This document shows, in pieces, positions 26,556 through 34,466 of a stretch of 64,000 nt of DNA. A program made the translations under genes and the position numbers. The notes beneath the pieces were generated by a model. It saw nothing but the letters and a program-made list of their open reading frames with translations. It was not told the origin of the DNA and did not search any database. Numbering within the stretch: the first letter of the stretch is position 1; each line of letters begins with the position of its first letter. The stretch comes from Qipengyuania_B sp965214525 (GTDB taxonomy: Bacteria; Pseudomonadota; Alphaproteobacteria; Sphingomonadales; Sphingomonadaceae): NCBI GenBank assembly GCA_965214525.1, contig OZ243959.1, forward strand, positions 1,488,001 through 1,552,000, in the 5' to 3' direction.

Positions 26556-28895
26556 TCACATTTCGGGATCGTAGTCGCCGAGATCATGGTCGTGGTCGTG
26601 ATCGCGGTCAGCACCCTTCCTTTGCTTCGCAGCGCCGCCCAGGAGCGATTTCTGCTGCTCCTCCTGCATCTTCTGGTCGGCTTTGCCGCGGGCGTCCTGC
26701 GCTCGCTGATGGGTCGCAGGATCGGGAACGTCGGACCGCTTCGACGGTGCAGTTTCCCGCTCCCTGTCACGATCCTCGTCGGTCTTGGAGGCCAAGGGAA
26801 GCTCGGACTGGGCGGGCCGAGGTGGGGCAGGAAGCGCGCCCCTTTGTCCTCCATCGCGAGGGCTTCGCGCTTTGGTTTGTTCCGGCAGCGCCTGCTTGGC
26901 GCTTGTGGATCGGCGATCTCGGCCTGGTTCCTTTTGCTGGTCCTTGCGGGGCCTCTTTGCGGGACGATTGGACTGATCGTGCTTGTCCATCATCCGGCGC
27001 GGATCACCGTCATTGTCGCTCGTTTCGGAAGCTCTGGTTGGCTGTGTCATGGTTCCCGCATCGCCGCTTGCGGACGCTGCCCTTTTTGGCATCTTGGGGA
27101 TCTCTCGGGCGATGAAACCTTCTGCTACCCGGGGCCAATTTCGAGGCTGCAAGACGACCGGCGCCGCGGGAAATCCTTCAGGAAACTTGATGAAGCCGTG
27201 GAGGTTCTTGAGCCTCATCAGCTCGTCGGGAAGCAGCAGCGGGACCACCTGACGCCGCGGCGTAAGACTGACCGCATCGCGGGCGTTGTTGTAGCCGTAG
27301 CTGTAGCCTTCCTCCATCTCGCGAACCTCGCGGTGACCGATGACATCGGAACACCAGGTGGCGGTTTCGCGGTCGGCGGTACCGAGGATCAGCTTGGTGC
27401 GGGCGAGCGACGACAGGGTCATCGCCATGTTCTCACCGTAAACGTCCTTGAGCTTGGCAAAGGCATGGATGCCTGTCACGATCGCACCCCCGAAATTGCG
27501 CGCGGTCTGGAGGCCCTTCTCGAGCGAAGGCAGGCGGTGCAGCGCACCCAATTCGTCGATCAGGAACCACAGTCTGAGGTCCCGCGAACGCTCGCCCGCC
27601 ATCAGCGTGTTGATCGATGTATCGAGCCACAAGGTGAGCAGCTGCGATAGCACGCTCATGTCGATGTAGCGCGCCGAGAGGAACAGGATCGAGCCGGGTT
27701 TTGCCGCCCCGTTTACCCATTCGCGGACCGAAAAGGGCACGCCCTCTTCGGGAAGCATCTGCAGCGCCTTGGCGTTGACGTTGAACACCGCGCGCACCGA
27801 TTCCGCCATGCGTGCGGCGCTTGGCGTGCTGATCGGTCCCGCCATTGTGTCTTCGAGCAGCTGGTGCAGGTCGGAAAGATCGGCATTCATCAACTCGTGC
27901 GCGAGCGCGGCATTGGTGCCCCTTCCAGCCTCGGCGAGCTTGAGGCAGGTCTCGACGAACAGCGTGCGCGCAGCGAGCATCCAGAACTGTTCTGCGCCGC
28001 CACCATCATGAGGAACCAGGGACTCCGCCGCCGCATGGAATTCGGCGCGGGTCGTGCAATCGTTGAACACGCTCCATGCCGGACAGCGCGCGTCGAGCGG
28101 GTTCAGGATGATGTCGCGTTCGGGCTCGTAGAAGGTCTCGATGAAGGCCCCGGTCAGGTCGAAGATGACCGCGCGCTCGCCCCGTTGCCGGATCTCGTTC
28201 GCCAGCTCGGTAAGCACCACCGTCTTGCCCGTCCCGGTCGTGCCGACCAACATCGCGTGGCTCTGCTCGAGCCGCCAGGGCCAGCTGACACGGGCGAGAT
28301 GGGCGGGAGCATAGAAGCCTGCATCGCGAAGGTAAGTGGAGCCCGCAAGTCGCCATTTCCAGCCCATAGTTTCGCCATATTCGCGCGAACGCGCATCGCG
28401 GTTGTGCCGTTCGATCTCGCGCTTCAGTTCGGAGAGGGTTGCCAGCTCCGCGCCGCGTACATGCTTCTTCTGCTTCGAGCGCTCACCGAAGCGCTCGGCG
28501 ACCCACCAAAAGAGCAGGAAAAGGGGGGCAAGGATCAGTGCGGCAAGCCAGAGCGCGCCGACAGCTGTCGACCGGAAAAGCGTAACTGCCTCGCGCATTG
28601 GCGGGTAGTCCGTGACTACCGAAATGGGGAAAGCGACCATGCTGCCATCGGCCAGCTTGAGGTTCACGAGCTTGTCGGGATCGAACTCCATGAAGGCATA
28701 TGCCGAAGAGTAGACATGCATCCACAGCAGGTAGATCTGGTGGTCGTCGAGCGCCCCGCTCACTTCCCAGTAGAGGAGGCCCACGGCGACCAGAATTGTG
28801 ACGATCAGCGGCCCCTTGAGACCGGCCGCAAACATGAAACCGAAGTGGCCAAGGAGCTGGCTGCCGCGGGTGAAGTTGACGAGATTATGCTTCAT
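26556..28895 (-). CDS. traD: Type IV coupling protein TraD
   Basis: TraD is the inner-membrane hexameric ATPase that delivers the relaxosome to the secretion channel. The start is the ATG with a GGGAGG site 5 bases before it, overlapping the upstream gene by 11 bases (the frame is open further upstream but without support). The 779-residue product has two N-terminal membrane segments (about 20-45 and 95-120), Walker A GTTGTGKT near residue 217 and the coupling-protein core with WFLIDELGALHRLPSLEKGL. The C-terminal 170 residues are charged and disordered and end in a DHDHDHD-containing tail. Confidence 0.95.
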   Translation of the reverse strand: MKHNLVNFTRGSQLLGHFGFMFAAGLKGPLIVTILVAVGLLYWEVSGALDDHQIYLLWMHVYSSAYAFMEFDPDKLVNLKLADGSMVAFPISVVTDYPPMREAVTLFRSTAVGALWLAALILAPLFLLFWWVAERFGERSKQKKHVRGAELATLSELKREIERHNRDARSREYGETMGWKWRLAGSTYLRDAGFYAPAHLARVSWPWRLEQSHAMLVGTTGTGKTVVLTELANEIRQRGERAVIFDLTGAFIETFYEPERDIILNPLDARCPAWSVFNDCTTRAEFHAAAESLVPHDGGGAEQFWMLAARTLFVETCLKLAEAGRGTNAALAHELMNADLSDLHQLLEDTMAGPISTPSAARMAESVRAVFNVNAKALQMLPEEGVPFSVREWVNGAAKPGSILFLSARYIDMSVLSQLLTLWLDTSINTLMAGERSRDLRLWFLIDELGALHRLPSLEKGLQTARNFGGAIVTGIHAFAKLKDVYGENMAMTLSSLARTKLILGTADRETATWCSDVIGHREVREMEEGYSYGYNNARDAVSLTPRRQVVPLLLPDELMRLKNLHGFIKFPEGFPAAPVVLQPRNWPRVAEGFIAREIPKMPKRAASASGDAGTMTQPTRASETSDNDGDPRRMMDKHDQSNRPAKRPRKDQQKEPGRDRRSTSAKQALPEQTKARSPRDGGQRGALPAPPRPAQSELPLASKTDEDRDRERETAPSKRSDVPDPATHQRAQDARGKADQKMQEEQQKSLLGGAAKQRKGADRDHDHDHDLGDYDPEM

Positions 28896-29214
28896 CGTCG
28901 CCTCCCTGCGGCCGGGGTGCAACGATCCCGAGGCGCTCCAACCGACGCTGGTAGGCAGCGACCGTTTTCTCGCGCAGATCGGCATGCGGATGGTGCGTAA
29001 GCAGGGCGTCGAGCGCGACAGTGATGAAGATATTCTGGCGCACCGGATCGGTCGCCGGAGTCCTCAGGTCGGCTTCGGTCGCGCGGTGCCAGGCTTCAAA
29101 GATGCAGTCGCCAATGACGATGCTCGCGCTGACCCTGCGCTCGTCGGATTGTTTCCTGATCCATTCGGCGATCAGGGGCGTGACATAGGTCACGAACCGG
29201 TGGTGTCTTTGCAT
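28885..29214 (-). CDS. Putative ribbon-helix-helix relaxosome accessory protein
   Basis: The 109-residue protein begins HHRFVTYVTPLIAEWIRKQSDERRVSASIVIGDCIFEAW, a strand-helix-helix pattern like ribbon-helix-helix DNA-binding proteins. The gene is first in an operon with traD and traI and abuts the oriT candidate. Small DNA-binding proteins of this type (TraY, TrwA, MobC-like) bind oriT, help the relaxase and repress their own promoter. The imperfect inverted repeat just upstream of its ATG would suit that role. The family name is not certain. Confidence 0.55.
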   Translation of the reverse strand: MQRHHRFVTYVTPLIAEWIRKQSDERRVSASIVIGDCIFEAWHRATEADLRTPATDPVRQNIFITVALDALLTHHPHADLREKTVAAYQRRLERLGIVAPRPQGGDDEA

Positions 29215-29400
29215 TTTTCCAAGTTCCTTGTGTTCAAAGAACCTGGCTCACCCTTCGAAAGGCAAGTGCCACTCTAGGCCGCCGCCAGGGGTGTAGGAAA
29301 ACGGAAAATTCACGTCGCTTTTCAGCAGGCTAGACCGATCTGTGCCGACTCGGCACGGACGAGCGAGCAACTGGACCGCATCCGGCACAGAAGATGTCAC
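29215..29400. other. Candidate oriT / relaxosome control region
   Basis: This non-coding stretch lies directly upstream of the accessory-traD-traI operon, where MobF elements usually have oriT. It holds an imperfect inverted repeat (29219-29230 with 29235-29246, 10 of 12 matching, a TGTT loop), one copy of the element-wide TGTAGGAAA motif (29293-29300), an A-rich stretch, and a perfect palindrome GTGCCGA-C-TCGGCAC (29342-29356). The nick site cannot be placed by eye. Confidence 0.5.
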
Positions 29401-29852
29401 TAGCGATTTCTGGCAAATTCGCGAAGCAATTCCGCGCCTTCCATTGCAGCACCCGCTGCGTACGGTGTGCTTGTTTTGTTCCCCAATGCGCGACTGTTTC
29501 CGGAAACCATGGCGTTTTGCTTTTCGGGGGGTACTGTCTGCCCTACCGATCGATGCGTGAGCAATCGAAGACCGGTCGGTTTTCGTTCCAAGGGCACAAT
29601 GACAAATCTACCTCGAGACGAGAACCGCACCCCCGGCAAGGCGTCGGCAAAGGAGCGCGTGCGAGGCCAGGGACCGGGGGCTGTCGGTTCCGCCAGCCTC
29701 GCGCCGCTACGACCCGGTGCCGAGAGGGAGTGCGTGCGGGACCCACGGACAAGAACGCCGCGCCCGCAGGAGCACCGCTGCAGGCGGTGCGGGATCGAGC
29801 GCGTCATAAGTCCCGCTCCGCTTTTCGCCCCAACTCTTCCACCGGCGACCAT
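29401..29852. other. Gene-poor stretch beside oriT candidate
   Basis: Long frames run through this stretch on both strands, but their products are Arg/Pro-rich, mutually antisense and have no ribosome sites, so I do not call a gene. I see no repeats beyond what is listed. It may be part of a larger oriT or carry the promoter facing the leading region. Confidence 0.4.
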
Positions 29853-29887
29853 GAAAATAGGGCAGGAACCGTAACCGGCTCCTGCCC
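29853..29887 (-). terminator. Rho-independent terminator for the 73-residue protein gene
   Basis: GGGCAGGAACC (29860-29870) pairs with GGCTCCTGCCC (29877-29887) around a 6-base loop. Read on the minus strand the stem is followed by TATTTTC. It sits 11 bases after the stop of the minus-strand gene at 29899-30120. Confidence 0.65.
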
Positions 29888-29898
29888 TCGCTTGGTCG

Positions 29899-30120
29899 TC
29901 AGAATTCGTCGAGCATGCCGCCGTGCACAGTATGAACCACCCGGCTCGCCAGATGTGCCGGCAAGGCGTTGTAGTCGCCCTCGTCGAGAGCGAAGTATCC
30001 GAGATCGTCGTCTTCCACGACGTGCTGGTCGAAGAAGCTGTGCAAGGCCCGCCGTTCGGCAGTGGCGAGTGCTTCGAAGTAGCTGTTCGAGCCTGATTCA
30101 AGATTGCCAAGTGTAGTCAT
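29899..30120 (-). CDS. Small acidic protein of unknown function
   Basis: The 73-residue acidic product (DQHVVEDDDLGYFALDEGDYNALPAHLASRVVHTVHGGML) has no domain I can name. A strong ribosome site ATCAGGAGGAA precedes the ATG, the same form as before ardC, parB-like and other genes of this block, and a terminator follows. An acidic small protein in a leading region could be a DNA mimic, but this is a guess from composition only. Confidence 0.65.
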   Translation of the reverse strand: MTTLGNLESGSNSYFEALATAERRALHSFFDQHVVEDDDLGYFALDEGDYNALPAHLASRVVHTVHGGMLDEF

Positions 30121-30452
30121 GATTTCCTCCTGATGTCTGTCGGTGAGACGACACGAGGAAGGCGGATGGGCGCGGTGCCGGCGGGTCAGGGATCGCCCCG
30201 CACGGGCGACCGCGAAGCGGCGGTGGGGGCAACGATTTTGTTGGACCGAAGCGCGAGCGCAGGGGAGGCAAAATGGTGGGGCCCCGCCGTCCTTGACGCG
30301 CCGGTGCCGGGCCCGTCACCCTTGAAAGTCCGTGAGCCAGGCCCCTCCCCCCGCCCGATGAAGAGCGCCCGTGCCAGTCACCTGCAAAAGGACTTTCCTA
30401 CAGGGCCTTGCCTGTTCCATTTGAACCCGCGGGAGGAACGCAAAGGGGGAGT
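30121..30452. other. Control region with TTTCCTACA motif
   Basis: This 330-base spacer separates the divergent genes at 30120 (minus) and 30467 (plus). It contains TTTCCTACAG at 30394-30403, one of the recurring element motifs, and a GC-rich stretch without convincing coding frames. No clear promoter hexamers were found by eye. Confidence 0.4.
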
Positions 30453-30466
30453 AAGGATGAACTCCA

Positions 30467-30733
30467 ATGCCATCGAACCGCAGCGCCGTTGCCGCCCTTA
30501 GAAAGCTCGAAGCCGACCAGGCAGCCCTCGACCAGCGTAAACAGCAACTCGAAGAGCAGGCCGCGCTTGAACTTGGTCGCGTGATCCTCGGAACAGGTCT
30601 CGAGGCTTTCTCGAAGAAGGGATTGTCCAGGGTCGCCGCCGAGTTGGGCAAGCTCGGGGAAGAGGGGGCTCTGCGAAAGCTCGTTTCGTCTGCGCCGTCG
30701 TCTTCCCGATCCGGGCAGACGCCATCGGAATAA
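30467..30733 (+). CDS. DUF6437-like small coiled-coil protein
   Basis: The 88-residue product (VAALRKLEADQAALDQRKQQLEEQAALELGRVILGTGLEAFSKKGL) has an N-terminal coiled coil followed by the LGRV-LGTG-E segment I associate with sphingomonad proteins annotated DUF6437. These are found on plasmids and ICEs; the function is unknown. An AAGGA site lies 9 bases before the ATG. It converges on ssb with a shared bidirectional terminator between. Confidence 0.65.
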   Translation: MPSNRSAVAALRKLEADQAALDQRKQQLEEQAALELGRVILGTGLEAFSKKGLSRVAAELGKLGEEGALRKLVSSAPSSSRSGQTPSE

Positions 30734-30739
30734 ACATGA

Positions 30740-30775
30740 GAAAGGGGCCCTGTCCGCTGGGACAGGACCCCTTTC
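30740..30775. terminator. Bidirectional terminator between DUF6437-like gene and ssb
   Basis: A long stem pairs GAAAGGGGCCCTGTCC (30740-30755) with GGACAGGACCCCTTTC (30760-30775) with one internal mismatch and a four-base loop. A/T runs at both ends of the stem fit use in both directions. Confidence 0.75.
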
Positions 30776-30797
30776 GGATGGAGATCGACGGGAGAGG

Positions 30798-31196
30798 TCA
30801 GTCGATCTCGGGAGCGTCGGTGTTGTCGCCTTCTTCGCCGGAGCCGTTGCCGCGAGAAAGGAAGTCGACCTTGTCGGCGAGGATTTCGGTGCCGTAGCGC
30901 GTGACCCCGTCCTTGTCCTCCCACTGGGTGTAGTGGATGCGGCCCTGGACCGATACCAGCTGGCCCTTGGAGCAGTACTGCCCGACGGTCTTGGCGAGGC
31001 CGTTGAAGCAGGTCACCCGGTGGAACTCGCTTTCCTTGGCGGTGTAGCCGTTCTCATCCTTGTAGGTCTTGCCGTCCTTGTCGCGTGCGGGGCGATCGGT
31101 GACGACGGTGATCCCGGTGACATTTGTGCCACCCTTGGTCTCGCGGGTGTCCGGATCGCGGGAGATGCGGCCGGTGAGAATTGCGATATTGGTCAT
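30798..31196 (-). CDS. ssb: Single-stranded DNA-binding protein
   Basis: This 132-residue OB-fold protein (MTNIAILTGRISRDPDTRETKGG, FHRVTCFNGLAKTVGQYCSKGQLVSVQGRIHYTQWEDKDGVTRYGTEILAD) is an element-encoded SSB that would coat incoming single-stranded DNA in the recipient. The C-terminal tail is short and acidic, ending DAPEID rather than the usual DDDIPF tip that recruits replication partners, so partner binding may differ from host SSB. AAGGACA precedes the ATG. It lies in the leading region after the oriT candidate, as in F. Confidence 0.92.
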   Translation of the reverse strand: MTNIAILTGRISRDPDTRETKGGTNVTGITVVTDRPARDKDGKTYKDENGYTAKESEFHRVTCFNGLAKTVGQYCSKGQLVSVQGRIHYTQWEDKDGVTRYGTEILADKVDFLSRGNGSGEEGDNTDAPEID

Positions 31197-31463
31197 GGTG
31201 ATTGTCCTTCAGTTCCTCAAACCGGAGACCATCTCCGGCTTGCGAACATCCAGAAGAATCAGGGCATGGGAGGACTGCACCGCAGGCCTGAAGGGCCGAA
31301 GGGAAACCTGTTCATGACGGGTGGTGCGGGCAGGCAGCGCAGCTGCCAACACGGCCGGAAAGGAACGGGTTGCCGTCCTCAGCTGACCTGATTCAGGACT
31401 GTTCGCGACAAAAGCCGGATGGGTATCGGGTGCGGGTCTGAAGGTGCCAAGACCCCGCTGCAA

Positions 31464-31733
31464 TCAGCCTGCCTCATCGCCCTCCGACGCCGCCAGGAGA
31501 TCCATGAAGTTGCGAGCTGCTTCCCGGTCTTCCTCGCTTTCGAACGCCACGTCGAGATCGGGTGCGGACCCGAACATGTGCAGGAATGACCACAGTGCAA
31601 AGCGCTTGCCCCGGTCCTCCTCGAGGCCGAGATCGACCCGGCAATGCTCGATGCCGGCTGACAACGTGTCAGGGGCAACCCCGGAGAGGTCGGTGGTGGC
31701 AAAGTAGCGCTGCAGCAGATCGTCAAGTTGCAT
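31464..31733 (-). CDS. Conserved small ICE protein, unknown function
   Basis: The 89-residue product (MQLDDLLQRYFATTDLSGVAPDTLSAGIEHCRVDLGLEEDRGKRFALWSFLHMFGSAPDLDVAF...EDREAARNFMDLL) is acidic and helical. I recognise the pattern as a recurrent small protein of sphingomonad plasmids and ICEs with no assigned function. I chose the internal ATG giving MQLDDLL as start, since the upstream extension lacks support. It lies upstream of ssb with a 267-base gap in which I see no gene. Confidence 0.6.
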   Translation of the reverse strand: MQLDDLLQRYFATTDLSGVAPDTLSAGIEHCRVDLGLEEDRGKRFALWSFLHMFGSAPDLDVAFESEEDREAARNFMDLLAASEGDEAG

Positions 31734-31899
31734 GGTTGATGCCCATAGCGGCGGGTGAATGGGACAGAAATGGTAAAGCACGAGGACACAATCAATCGCG
31801 CAATCAGGCTCTGCGAGGGTACAGAACCGGGAAACCTTGTCGGGGCTTGACTTGCGGGAACAGTTTCAATGCAAGCCGGACTATTGCTTCCCGTCGCTT

Positions 31900-32016
31900 T
31901 GCTACAATCGACCCGTCACAAATTGGTGGTAAGGACGATTCGCGACCCGAAGGGCTCGAAGCGAAGCGACGAGTTCTCTCCTTATGGGCGGCTCCCTTGG
32001 GGCCGCCCATTTTTTG
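31900..32016 (+). ncRNA. Candidate small RNA with strong terminator
   Basis: A perfect rho-independent terminator on the plus strand (GGGCGGC 31986-31992, GCCGCCC 32002-32008, then ATTTTTTG) has no plus-strand gene before it. The 31,734-32,049 gap contains no convincing reading frame. A TACAAT box near 31901-31906 could be a -10 element, though no good -35 is placed 17 bases before it. The RNA would be about 100 bases and include TTCTCTCCTTAT just before the terminator, an anti-Shine-Dalgarno-like segment. Confidence 0.45.
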
Positions 32017-32049
32017 TCTGGCACGAAGCCGTCCCGCGTCAGATGATGC

Positions 32050-32472
32050 TCAAATCGCGACCCGGATTGTTTCGTCTGAAGCAGGAAAGCGGGGCGGGAT
32101 GTCGACCCCAACTGCGGTCGGCGAAGCATCGAGAGGCGCCGTGTCGACAGGGTGCCCCTTGAGCATCCAGCGCTCCGGCTGGATCAACCGCGCCCAGTCC
32201 GCAAAGGATGGAATGAGCCCGAGGTCCTCGATCACATGCTGTTCGCCCACGAGACGTGTGGGAACGGTCTTTCCATCGGCGTTGATGAGGGTCGCACCGA
32301 ACAGATTTTCGAGCATGAAAATCCCTTCGGCATGATGCCGCAGGGCTCTGTGACGCGGATCGGCAAGTATGCTTTTCGACTGGTCGAACCACTGGTGGAG
32401 ATCGAGGTAATCCTCGACCACTCCGCCCCATTTCCGGACCGAGGAGAGCGCATGGTAATAGCAATGGGCCAT
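32050..32472 (-). CDS. DUF6915-like protein
   Basis: The 140-residue product starts MAHCYYHALSSVRKWGGVVEDYLDLHQWFDQSK and continues RHRALRHHAEGIFMLENLFGATL and RLVGEQHVIEDLGLIPSFADW, matching the pattern I know as DUF6915, common on alphaproteobacterial mobile elements. The His-rich HH and EQHV segments suggest metal binding, but no activity is known to me. It follows the DUF6878-like gene by 11 bases on the same strand, so the two are probably one operon. Confidence 0.75.
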   Translation of the reverse strand: MAHCYYHALSSVRKWGGVVEDYLDLHQWFDQSKSILADPRHRALRHHAEGIFMLENLFGATLINADGKTVPTRLVGEQHVIEDLGLIPSFADWARLIQPERWMLKGHPVDTAPLDASPTAVGVDIPPRFPASDETIRVAI

Positions 32473-32483
32473 GATCTTTCTCC

Positions 32484-32942
32484 TTAGATCTTGGTGACCT
32501 GCTCATCGTAATCGATGAAACGGGTGCGGCATTCGAGGATGAAAGTCCCGGCCGCGACATCGATCTCGAGCGCTCCGGCTGAACCTTCGTTGATCTCCCA
32601 ACCGGGATGATGCAGTTCGAGCGCGATACAACCGATCTCTTCCAAGGCATCTGAGAGCGGGATGGTCCTGGGCGGCTCGGTTTCACTCTCTCCGCCGTCA
32701 GGCGCGGCAACCTGTACCTCAGGGCAATCGGCAATGCTGGCGTCGGCAGAAAGACAGGTGATGTCGTCGATCGAACCGCTGTCACCGTAACCATCGAAGG
32801 TGATCTCAACGCTTGCGATTTCGGCCGTGCGCAAGGCAGCAAGCGTCACGGCCTTGAGATGATCGAGTTTCAACTTGCGCTTCTCGTGGCGCTCTTCCTG
32901 GCGAGACGCAAAATCCGCGATCATGCTGGTCATATCGGTCAT
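32484..32942 (-). CDS. DUF6878-like protein
   Basis: The 152-residue product contains VEITFDGYGDSGSIDDI, ALEEIGCIALELHHPGWEINEGSAGALEIDVAAGTFILECRTRFIDYDE, the recognisable pattern of DUF6878. The function is unknown. The start MTDMTSMIADF is fixed by an excellent ATCAGGAGG site; the longer upstream frame covers a control region. Upstream lie the purine-rich box (33005-33018) and an SOS-type box (33055-33069). Confidence 0.75.
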   Translation of the reverse strand: MTDMTSMIADFASRQEERHEKRKLKLDHLKAVTLAALRTAEIASVEITFDGYGDSGSIDDITCLSADASIADCPEVQVAAPDGGESETEPPRTIPLSDALEEIGCIALELHHPGWEINEGSAGALEIDVAAGTFILECRTRFIDYDEQVTKI

Positions 32943-33054
32943 CGAAACCTCCTGATGAATGGCGCTCGTTCGAACCGCTCGAACCGATGCGCGCCCCCAG
33001 GATGTCCCCTCTCCTCTGTCCACTGATCGGGTGTGGTGCCCCCAAACGATATTT

Positions 33055-33079
33055 GTTCGTTTTTTGTTCTTTCCTACAC
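33055..33079. promoter_or_regulatory. SOS box followed by TTTCCTACAC motif
   Basis: GTTC-N7-GTTC at 33055-33069 matches the alphaproteobacterial LexA site. TTTCCTACAC at 33070-33079 directly follows and continues CCAATGC, nearly identical to the copy at 44794. The site lies about 110 bases upstream of the minus-strand DUF6878-like ATG and 170 bases before the plus-strand AlpA-like gene. Confidence 0.55.
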
Positions 33080-33252
33080 CCAATGCAGGGGTTTAGGCAC
33101 CAGAGCATCGACGGCGCCGACACACTTTCGGGAGATGGCTCGCGGCTGAAATCACCATGAGAAGCAATCGCTTATGGAGAATGTCAGCGGTTCATCCGGT
33201 CAAAAAGGCGAGACGGTGTCGCCGATGGGCAATCCAAGCAAAGGACAATGAC

Positions 33253-33447
33253 ATGCAACAATCCGAACTTCTTTCCTGCCAGGACGTCATGCGTCTCACA
33301 GGAATTCGCAGCCGGGCGACCATCTGGCGGCGCATCAAAAAGGGCACGTTTCCAAACCCGGTCGATATCGGTTCCGGACGAATTCGCTGGCGCGTGGCCG
33401 AGGTTGAAAACTGGATCAACGACCTGCCCATTCGCACATATCAGTAA
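33253..33447 (+). CDS. AlpA family excisionase/regulator
   Basis: This 64-residue winged-HTH protein of the AlpA/MerR type has LLSCQDVMRLTGIRSRATIWRRIKKGTFPNPVDIGSGRIRWRVAEVENWI. AlpA-like proteins act as excisionases or activate integrase genes of integrated elements. AAGGACA precedes the ATG. It is the only plus-strand gene in this part of the block and may control excision together with the integrase at 45.7-46.8 kb. Confidence 0.85.
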   Translation: MQQSELLSCQDVMRLTGIRSRATIWRRIKKGTFPNPVDIGSGRIRWRVAEVENWINDLPIRTYQ

Positions 33448-33518
33448 GCGAAGGGTCCATGCTGCGGGGCTCCGGAATAATTGCGCAAAATCCGGCAGCA
33501 TGGAAGATGGCTGGAGGG

Positions 33519-34466
33519 TCAACGGGCCTGAGCATGAACCGGCTTTACGCCCACTGGCCCGCGACGATCGACCACGGTAATCCGCTGCTTCTTGGCGTCG
33601 ATCACCAGGCGCTCGGTGACACCATTGCCGGGAAAGGCCACGACGTAGCGGGGATTAAGCGAGAGCATCTGCTCGTTGCGTTTGAACCCGGCACGGGCCC
33701 CCAGTCGGCGATCGAGTGAGAAAGTGAGCTGCTGAACCTCATGCCGTTCGGCCCATGACGCAGCGAGCCTGTCGGCACCCTTGCTGTCACCGCCATGGAC
33801 GAGGACAAGATCTGGAACATTGGCGCGAACCTTGTCGAGCGTGGCCCATATGTTCGATGCATAGGCCTTGGCGTCTTCAGTGGTCTCGAAGCGGCTGCGA
33901 CCGCCGGTAAAGATCACCGGCGTTCCTTCAGGCATATGCGCTGCCTGACGCCGTTCGGCCCGTGCCCGCAGGAAATCGCGCGCATCGATCACGGCAGATG
34001 TCAGCGACTTTGCATGGCTCGCACGGGATCCGGAAACGGGCTTCCACGAAGAACCGGTTTCGTCGCGATAGAGGGAAGCCGCAATTTCGCGCATCTGCTC
34101 GAATGCCTGCATGCTCGCTTCGGCGGCCTGGGCGCGCGCGGTCTGTTCCTCGAGATTGGAGGAATGAATTTCCGAGCCATCGGCGGACGCGAGCAGGACC
34201 CGGATCTCGTCAGATGCACGGTCAAGCTGGGCCGATTTGCGGCTGGCAGCGCGGTGGAACAGATTGACCAGCCCCCAGGCGATGTCTTCGCTGTCGGCTT
34301 CGAGCGCGGTATCGGCAAAGAGCGCGAAGAGATCGGACCAGACGGCACCAAGTGTCTGCGCCGTGGCATCCTCGGACGGGAAGTCAGTTGCATCGAAAGG
34401 TGCCGGAGCGATAGTGAAGCCTGTCAGGTCGAGGTCGGCAAGCTGGGAAGCGAAGCTGTCATACAT
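33519..34466 (-). CDS. DUF2493/SLOG domain protein
   Basis: The 315-residue protein has a C-terminal DUF2493 (SLOG, cpYpsA-related) domain: PVIFTGGRSRFETTEDA, LVLVHGGDSKGADRLAASWAERH and NPRYVVAFPGNGVTERLV are the Rossmann nucleotide-binding motifs. The N-terminal 170 residues are helical. SLOG domains are predicted to bind or process nucleotides or nucleotide-derived signals in conflict systems. The start chosen is the ATG 9 bases after AAGGAGGA. It is common on alphaproteobacterial plasmids; its role in transfer is not known. Confidence 0.8.
   Translation of the reverse strand: MYDSFASQLADLDLTGFTIAPAPFDATDFPSEDATAQTLGAVWSDLFALFADTALEADSEDIAWGLVNLFHRAASRKSAQLDRASDEIRVLLASADGSEIHSSNLEEQTARAQAAEASMQAFEQMREIAASLYRDETGSSWKPVSGSRASHAKSLTSAVIDARDFLRARAERRQAAHMPEGTPVIFTGGRSRFETTEDAKAYASNIWATLDKVRANVPDLVLVHGGDSKGADRLAASWAERHEVQQLTFSLDRRLGARAGFKRNEQMLSLNPRYVVAFPGNGVTERLVIDAKKQRITVVDRRGPVGVKPVHAQAR

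Noticed and set aside
29394..30116. Long frames on both strands next to the oriT candidate
   Set aside because: They are mutually antisense, Arg/Pro-rich, overlap the well-supported 73-residue gene, and lack ribosome sites.
31209..31463. 84-codon minus-strand frame between ssb and the upstream small gene
   Set aside because: Low-complexity product, no ribosome site; better read as the ssb leader.
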